Shown here: in pieces, positions 45,554 to 50,013 of the stretch | How positions within the stretch are numbered: position 1 is the stretch's first letter | Layout: each line of letters opens with the position of its first letter | NCBI GenBank assembly: GCA_945878715.1 | Contig: CAMCTX010000005.1 | Location: 1-50,013 of the forward strand | Length of the DNA stretch: 50,013 nt | Direction: 5' to 3' | Source of the DNA: Legionella genomosp. 1 | GTDB taxonomy: Bacteria; Pseudomonadota; Gammaproteobacteria; UBA6186; Azoamicaceae | Notes under the pieces: generated by a model | The model's input: the letters and a program-made list of their open reading frames with translations, nothing else | Told to the model about the DNA's origin: nothing | Databases searched by the model: none | Position numbers and translations under genes: made by a program

Positions 45554-45946
45554 TCATTTTCCCGTGGGAAAATCTTGAGCTTTTTTTAAAAAATCCTGCA
45601 CTGTTATACGCTTGCAGTCTACATACACCAAATCGAAATCTTGATCGATCATCGCTAAGGCCTCTGCAATGGTATTCACTACCACACTATAGCAACCTTG
45701 TTGTCGAAGTAATTTCCGATAAATAAGCTGGAGGGATGGTTCTGGCTCAATGACTAGCGCTCTAGAACAGAGACTACCATACAGTGGCTCTGTCTGTGGC
45801 GCTGTATATTTGTCGCTCGAAAATACAAAGGCTTGATTGATTAAGCAAGCTATTTGTAAGGTTGAGCCCTGTTTGTCGTGACTAGAAAAACCACAACCAT
45901 TCGCGATGATTTTACAAAGACCATGCAACTTTCCAATGGCATTCAT
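45554..45946 (-). pseudogene. possible remnant of a hybrid histidine kinase
   Basis: A 130-residue frame. Residues ~5-36 (KLHGLCKIIANGCGFSS then KQGSTLQIACLI) resemble the last part of a histidine-kinase ATPase domain, and residues ~62-125 (ALVIEPEPSLQLIYRKLLRQQ, NTIAEALAMI, DFDLVYVDCK) resemble a receiver domain up to its phospho-acceptor Asp. The kinase core before it and the receiver end after it are missing, and a stop codon lies one codon before the ATG. It is downstream of the LuxR-type gene on the same strand, past a hairpin. A short independent protein is the alternative. Confidence 0.45.
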
Positions 45947-46055
45947 GGCTCAGATCACCTACCCGCTCACCTTTCTAACAGATCTAAAGATTTTTCTATG
46001 TTGTTTAACAAAGAAAAATATAGTTTTTATAGTACTGGATAGAAAACTAAACAAC

Positions 46056-46106
46056 AACCCCTAAAAAATAGGGTATTGTTTAAAAAAAAGCAATATTATA
46101 GGGGTT
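46056..46106 (-). terminator. hairpin after the LuxR-type gene
   Basis: AACCCCTA (46056-46063) and TAGGGGTT (46099-46106) are perfect 8-bp arms around a long AT-rich interior. On the minus strand the right arm is followed by GTTGTTTAG. It lies 7 bp after the LuxR-type stop. The T-tract is poor, so a moderate call. Confidence 0.4.
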
Positions 46107-46112
46107 TTCCAC

Positions 46113-46835
46113 CTAGGTCACCGTGAGATAGGCTGCAATACTTTTTGGTAGGTAATAGAGGAAACCACTGTCAATCGCCTTGGCAATGACTTCCGATTTA
46201 TACTGGCAATGCATTTTTTCTTTCAAAGTATCGAAACGAGACTCTATAGTATTTTGCGACACCCCTAAAATGTTCGCGATTTCTTTGATTGTTTTTCCTC
46301 GAATTAATAAGAATAAAAAAATTTCTTGTTTTTCTGTTAAGCGAAAGGTACAACAAGGATCATCCAAAGTATAAACCGTTTGTCTCTTGTCTTTTCCCAT
46401 CCATTGAACATCACGTTCATAGCGATATAAATAGGGATTAAATTGCGGCACATTTGAGACATCCATAATCTGTAGTAATAGCCCCGCCGCTTGGGTCTTG
46501 TCATGAAGCGCAGGTATGGGATTTCTATTGATTAATAGTGCTCTCCAACCAGGCCCACAACTTAAGAATTCTAAGGTAAGCATCTTTTTACCAGAGGCAA
46601 TGACCTTGCGGTCCATTTTCCTAAATTGCTCTGCTAGCTCTGCACTTTTACAAGGCATTTCATGATCCATCTTGCCGATACAATCATGCCAATCATGAAA
46701 ATTAAATAAGGTTGCTGTATCTTGGGTGACACTGGCATAGACAGACAGTGCATCTTTAACCATCATCAAACCAGGTGAATGACAAAGAAAGCCAAACTTT
46801 TTAGTTAAATCTTCTTCTGTTTCAGCAGGGCACAT
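46113..46835 (-). CDS. LuxR-type transcription regulator with PAS-like N terminus
   Basis: A 240-residue regulator. The C-terminal ~65 residues form a LuxR/GerE helix-turn-helix: LTEKQEIFLFLLIRGKTIKE, then IANILGVSQNTIESRFDTLK and a closing helix with KSEVIAKAIDSG. The N-terminal ~150 residues resemble a PAS fold (FHDWHDCI, then a beta strand LTLEFLSCGPGWRALLI) with no phospho-acceptor receiver, so it probably senses a ligand or acts without a kinase. GAAGGGGAAGGG precedes the ATG, a strong ribosome site. Targets are unknown; the adjacent ABC exporter on the same strand is upstream of it. Confidence 0.87.
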   Translation of the reverse strand: MCPAETEEDLTKKFGFLCHSPGLMMVKDALSVYASVTQDTATLFNFHDWHDCIGKMDHEMPCKSAELAEQFRKMDRKVIASGKKMLTLEFLSCGPGWRALLINRNPIPALHDKTQAAGLLLQIMDVSNVPQFNPYLYRYERDVQWMGKDKRQTVYTLDDPCCTFRLTEKQEIFLFLLIRGKTIKEIANILGVSQNTIESRFDTLKEKMHCQYKSEVIAKAIDSGFLYYLPKSIAAYLTVT

Positions 46836-46913
46836 CCCTTCCCCTTCTTTGCTAAAGAACTACCCCTCGATCGTACCGAATGCAATGGCAAATAACAATA
46901 CGATGGCTTTAAC

Positions 46914-47690
46914 CTAACTTTTAATACCTACGCCCTTCACGAGTAAGCAAAAGCTTAAGCTATACAGTCCTGCACTAAAAAACACCATCATCCCTAACAC
47001 AAGGCCTATATGAACCTCCGAATACCCCAGCATCCCAAAACGGAAGGCATTAACGATATAAAAAAGTGGATTAAAATAGGTTATCTGTTGCCAAAAAGCA
47101 GAAAGGTATTTCACAGAATAAAAAATACCCCCCAGATAAATTAAAGGCGTTAATATAAAGCTAGGGACGATATTAATATCATCAAATTTCTTGGCAAAAA
47201 TACCATTCAAAAAACCCGCCAACGAAAATAACATCGCTGTTAGAACCCAGACCATCAATAAAATAAAGGGATGTTTAATAGGAAGCTGCACAAATAATGT
47301 CGAAGTTAACATGACCAGCAAACCCACTAAAAAACCCCGTGCCATACCACCCAAAACAAAACCTGCTAAAATACTGTGATTATCCAAAGATGATACCAAC
47401 ATCTCTTCAATGTTTCGTTGAAATTTAGCAAGAAAAAAAGAAGCTACAACATTTCCATAAGAGGCATTAATCATTGACATCATAACCAAACCGGGAACAA
47501 TATATTCGATATAAGAAAACCCGTCTATGACGCCCATACGGGGCCCCATAAAATGGCCAAAAATAACAAAATAAAGCCATGCGCTCACCACCGATGGCAA
47601 TAGGGTTTGAGACCAAATACGCATAAAACGAATAATCTCTCGTCGAACAATCGTATAAAGACCAACCCCATTAACAAGTCTTATGTTCAT
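46914..47690 (-). CDS. yadH: ABC-2 type transport permease (YadH-like)
   Basis: Inner-membrane permease of 258 residues with six hydrophobic segments. The ABC-2 pattern is seen in TIVRREIIRFMRIWSQTLLP at the N terminus, a YIEYIVPGLVMMSMI segment and PSFILTPLIYLGGIFYSVKY, the last being a family signature. The ATG overlaps the end of the upstream ATPase gene by 4 nt, so the two make one exporter. The substrate is unknown; E. coli YadGH is also uncharacterised. Confidence 0.88.
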   Translation of the reverse strand: MNIRLVNGVGLYTIVRREIIRFMRIWSQTLLPSVVSAWLYFVIFGHFMGPRMGVIDGFSYIEYIVPGLVMMSMINASYGNVVASFFLAKFQRNIEEMLVSSLDNHSILAGFVLGGMARGFLVGLLVMLTSTLFVQLPIKHPFILLMVWVLTAMLFSLAGFLNGIFAKKFDDINIVPSFILTPLIYLGGIFYSVKYLSAFWQQITYFNPLFYIVNAFRFGMLGYSEVHIGLVLGMMVFFSAGLYSLSFCLLVKGVGIKS

Positions 47691-48613
47691 TTTTTACTTA
47701 AGCCTCTATTATTCACCAGGCTAATAAATAATTCTTCTAATCGATTTGTTTTATTGCGCATACTCACAACCTGAATATCCTGCTGAGAAAGCGCCTCGAA
47801 AACACTATTCAAATGGATCGTTTTTTCAAATTGAATCTCCAATGTTTTAGAATCCAGCAAAACTACCGAAATCCCTTGTAAGGCAGGTGCTTTTTCTAAT
47901 GGCTTATCGAGATCAAAAAGTATCGTTTCCATTGTTAGCTGAGACAAAAGATCTTTAAGGCTTGTGTTTTTTATAATTTTACCCTGATGCATAATGGCAA
48001 CCGTATCGCACAAAGATTCTATTTCTTCCAAATAATGCGTCGTTAAAATAATAGTTGTTCCTGCATGGTTTATTTTTCTCAAAAAATCCCACATGGAACG
48101 TCTTAGCTCAACATCGACACCTGCGGTGGGTTCATCTAAAACGAGTATTTTAGGTTGATGTATTAAAGCCCTCGCAATCATTAAACGGCGTTTCATGCCA
48201 CCCGAAAGCACACGCGCAGCCTCATGGCGTTTATCCCATAACCCCAATTCCATTAAATAATATTCTGCTCTTTGCATGGCCATACGACGCGGTATACCAT
48301 AATAACCCGCCTGGTTTACAACAATGTCAATCACCCGATCAAAAAGACTAAAATTAAATTCCTGAGGCACAAGCCCCATAAAAGTTTTTGCCAGGCTAGC
48401 TTCTTTATCGATTGAATGACCAAACACATGAACAGCCCCACTAGACTTCTTCACCAAAGAAGTCATGATGCCAATGGTCGTGGTCTTTCCAGCACCATTA
48501 GGCCCCAGCAAGCCAAAAAAAGCACCCTCTTCAATACTGAGATTGATACCTTTAAGCGCAACAAAACCAGAGGCATACACTTTTTTTAAATCTTTTATAA
48601 TTAACGCTTTCAT
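47687..48613 (-). CDS. yadG: ABC transporter ATPase (YadG-like)
   Basis: ATPase partner of the permease gene, 308 residues. Walker A is [16 protein letters not shown], the signature is VLSGGMKRRLMIARAL, Walker B is ILVLDEPTAGVDVELRRSMW and the switch His lies in ILTTHYLEEIE. A C-terminal ~75-residue extension (from ETILFDLDKP) is usual in YadG/CcmA-type exporters. The gene leads the pair. No drug or glycan gene is adjacent, so the exported compound is unknown. Confidence 0.9.
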   Translation of the reverse strand: MKALIIKDLKKVYASGFVALKGINLSIEEGAFFGLLGPNGAGKTTTIGIMTSLVKKSSGAVHVFGHSIDKEASLAKTFMGLVPQEFNFSLFDRVIDIVVNQAGYYGIPRRMAMQRAEYYLMELGLWDKRHEAARVLSGGMKRRLMIARALIHQPKILVLDEPTAGVDVELRRSMWDFLRKINHAGTTIILTTHYLEEIESLCDTVAIMHQGKIIKNTSLKDLLSQLTMETILFDLDKPLEKAPALQGISVVLLDSKTLEIQFEKTIHLNSVFEALSQQDIQVVSMRNKTNRLEELFISLVNNRGLSKK

Positions 48614-48709
48614 GCACTAATACCCAAACCGACGTATTGATTCAGGTATCATTCTATCAGCATTACTGAAAAGCTGCATTATCTTTCATTCGCTAATGCT
48701 CACGCTTGA

Positions 48710-49702
48710 TCAAATACTTTTCTCAACGGTGGTTTTTAAATCTTCCAATATATGGCGAATAACTTCAAAAATACCAGCACATTGATGAGGACAATGCTTA
48801 GGATCGGATCTTTTAAGGCAATCCAGCAAAGACAATAGATTCAACAGTTGTACAGTGATATGCCAATTTTCAGGCAACTGCACACCAGCACTGGTCAAGC
48901 CCTCTAGGAATGCGTCTTGAAAATCAGATGGCATCTTATGGGCATATCGAAGCATATTCGCAACATCCCACAATACCGATCCAGAAAAAGCAAATTCCCA
49001 ATCTAAAACACCACTCACTTTCCAAAGACCATCCACCTCCTTCACAAGAATATTAGAGGGATCAAAATCAGCGTGAACAAGATGCTTTTCGCTTGTATCA
49101 GGAAACAGACCACGATATTTACCAAAGACCTGACTGATGTTGGCAATCATCTCTGGCGTAAGCACCGATAAAACAGTCTTGTCCTCCAAACACGCTTTAG
49201 CAAAGCTTAGGTAATCTTCTGAAGGGGTTTTCGGCATAATATTTAAGTCTTTGTCAAAAAAACCAGCTTGAGGAAATGTATGTTTAGTGATTTTTGCAAG
49301 CGTAGCGCCTACATCATGCATGACTGCCCTAATATCATAAGGCTTATCGCTCAGCAAAAGATCGCGCAGGGATATGCCAGGCATAAATTCCGTGATAGAA
49401 AAGTGATAACCATCTACTTCGCCAATCGTGTAAACCTGGGGGGCTGGCACGATTTGTTTTAATAATGCTCCGATTTTTCTCTCTCGACACACGGCATCCT
49501 TGTCACGCAAATAAACACGTAAAATTTTGGGGGCGCCTTCACCTTCAAGTAAAACTTTGATATTAAGATTGGCACATCCGCCAGCCATTAATTCGTGTGA
49601 GATGAGTTTTTTATCGGCATATGCGACCCGCAGCATTTTTTCCACGATACCTTGAGGTAATGGATGTGTGGCGCTTGTTTTTTCCCAATCGGCTTTAAAC
49701 AT
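48710..49702 (-). CDS. APH-family phosphotransferase (aminoglycoside-kinase fold)
   Basis: A 330-residue protein with a protein-kinase-like fold. The catalytic loop is VHADFDPSNILV and the magnesium-binding Asp is in VSGVLDWEFAFSG, with an N-lobe ATP-lysine region KILRVYLRDKDA. FSITEFMPGISLRDLL is the hinge. The ATG at 49702 is chosen over the TTG at 49729, since GCGGA lies 8 bases upstream. It may act on an antibiotic, choline, homoserine or sugar; the family does not settle this. It begins 13 nt after the effector-binding-domain gene and may be co-transcribed. Confidence 0.85.
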   Translation of the reverse strand: MFKADWEKTSATHPLPQGIVEKMLRVAYADKKLISHELMAGGCANLNIKVLLEGEGAPKILRVYLRDKDAVCRERKIGALLKQIVPAPQVYTIGEVDGYHFSITEFMPGISLRDLLLSDKPYDIRAVMHDVGATLAKITKHTFPQAGFFDKDLNIMPKTPSEDYLSFAKACLEDKTVLSVLTPEMIANISQVFGKYRGLFPDTSEKHLVHADFDPSNILVKEVDGLWKVSGVLDWEFAFSGSVLWDVANMLRYAHKMPSDFQDAFLEGLTSAGVQLPENWHITVQLLNLLSLLDCLKRSDPKHCPHQCAGIFEVIRHILEDLKTTVEKSI

Positions 49703-49715
49703 TAAAAATTCCGCT

Positions 49716-50013
49716 TTATCTAATGCCAATATAAATATCGAGCATCACGTTACTATGATCGCTACTGCGCTGATCATAAACTTCAAAGTCTGCAATATAA
49801 GCTCTTTCACCACCTAAATCAGACACATTCATTTTCCATATGTTTTTCCACATATCAATGCAGACAGCAGGCATCGGCCCTGGCTCATTCGTGAATTTCG
49901 CATAATTTTGCATGGGTATTATAAGCGTCTGAAATGCTTCATCTAGACCATCAAAAGAAGTCACTTCTTCACCAATAAAATAAGTGTAGTCTCCATGAAC
50001 ATCACTTTCGTAA
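49716..50013 (-). CDS. GyrI-like/effector-binding domain protein, C-terminal part, cut by window edge
   Basis: The last 99 codons of a gene that runs off the window. The reading frame continues upstream of the first internal start through YESDVHGDYTYFIGEEV. AVCIDMWKNIWKMN, AYIADFEVYDQRSSDHSN and the closing LDIYIGIR are the C-terminal half of the GyrI-like/AraC effector-binding (Bacterial transcription activator effector-binding) fold. Without the N terminus it cannot be said whether a DNA-binding domain is attached. It lies just upstream of the APH-family kinase. Confidence 0.8.
   Translation of the reverse strand, partial: YESDVHGDYTYFIGEEVTSFDGLDEAFQTLIIPMQNYAKFTNEPGPMPAVCIDMWKNIWKMNVSDLGGERAYIADFEVYDQRSSDHSNVMLDIYIGIR

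Overview
The window looks like the chromosome of a Gram-negative gammaproteobacterium. It carries LPS genes (lpxC, kdsD, lptC, lptB), the division gene block, hda, dciA beside secA, and rpoN-hpf-rapZ. Two ankyrin-repeat proteins, a DUF2235 hydrolase, a candidate papain-like cysteine protease, a host-attachment-family protein and several toxin-antitoxin and AAA/DUF4143 genes suggest a host-associated lineage, perhaps in or near the Legionellales (Coxiella/Legionella side). That placement is inferred from gene content; no rRNA or tRNA gene was seen that could test it.

Layout. 1-3701: start of an Rpn-family gene, wrbA, DUF2066-hda and a YhhQ-type transporter. 3770-6800: two convergent ankyrin genes. 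6831-9696: M50 protease-grxD, divergent from sodB-argD. 9750-12964: secA and dciA, divergent with only 29 bp between them. 12973-28141, all on the minus strand apart from one inserted toxin-antitoxin pair: clpB, ftsW, murG, murC, murB, an inserted 3.9-kb block (lipoprotein LD-carboxypeptidase, DUF2235, a RelE-type pair, vapBC), then ftsQ, ftsA, ftsZ, lpxC. 28237-29721: pgeF and a peroxiredoxin. 29817-35668: a reduced kdsD-lptC-lptB / rpoN-hpf-rapZ block without kdsC, lptA or ptsN, interrupted by an opposite-strand AAA/DUF4143 gene. 35768-39908: pmbA/tldD and a dicarboxylate-type symporter. 39921-50013: an accessory stretch with an Rpn fragment, a DUF559 gene in long inverted repeats, a peptidase E, the protease-like orphan, a truncated DUF4143 gene, rhomboid, DUF378, a host-attachment protein, a kinase remnant, a LuxR regulator, a YadGH-type ABC exporter, an APH-type kinase and the end of an effector-binding-domain gene.

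How the genes fit together. The core blocks serve envelope growth and division (MurG/MurC/MurB precursors, FtsW synthase, FtsQ/FtsA/FtsZ divisome, LpxC for lipid A, LptB/LptC for LPS transport, SecA for export), replication control (Hda, DciA) and oxidative defence (SodB, peroxiredoxin, monothiol glutaredoxin, WrbA). Tight spacing and stop/start overlaps show translational coupling within the division block.

The most unusual signals are four. The DUF559 gene lies between 61-bp perfect inverted repeats, with a diverged relative of the repeat next to pgeF. Three copies of a 19-bp operator-like box separate the AAA/DUF4143 gene from rpoN. A palindromic element between rapZ and pmbA resembles a 30-bp stretch inside the truncated DUF4143 reading frame. 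An ankyrin protein carries a duplicated ~105-residue module on both sides of its ankyrin core. No CRISPR array was seen, and no stretch over 300 bp lacks a gene or gene remnant.
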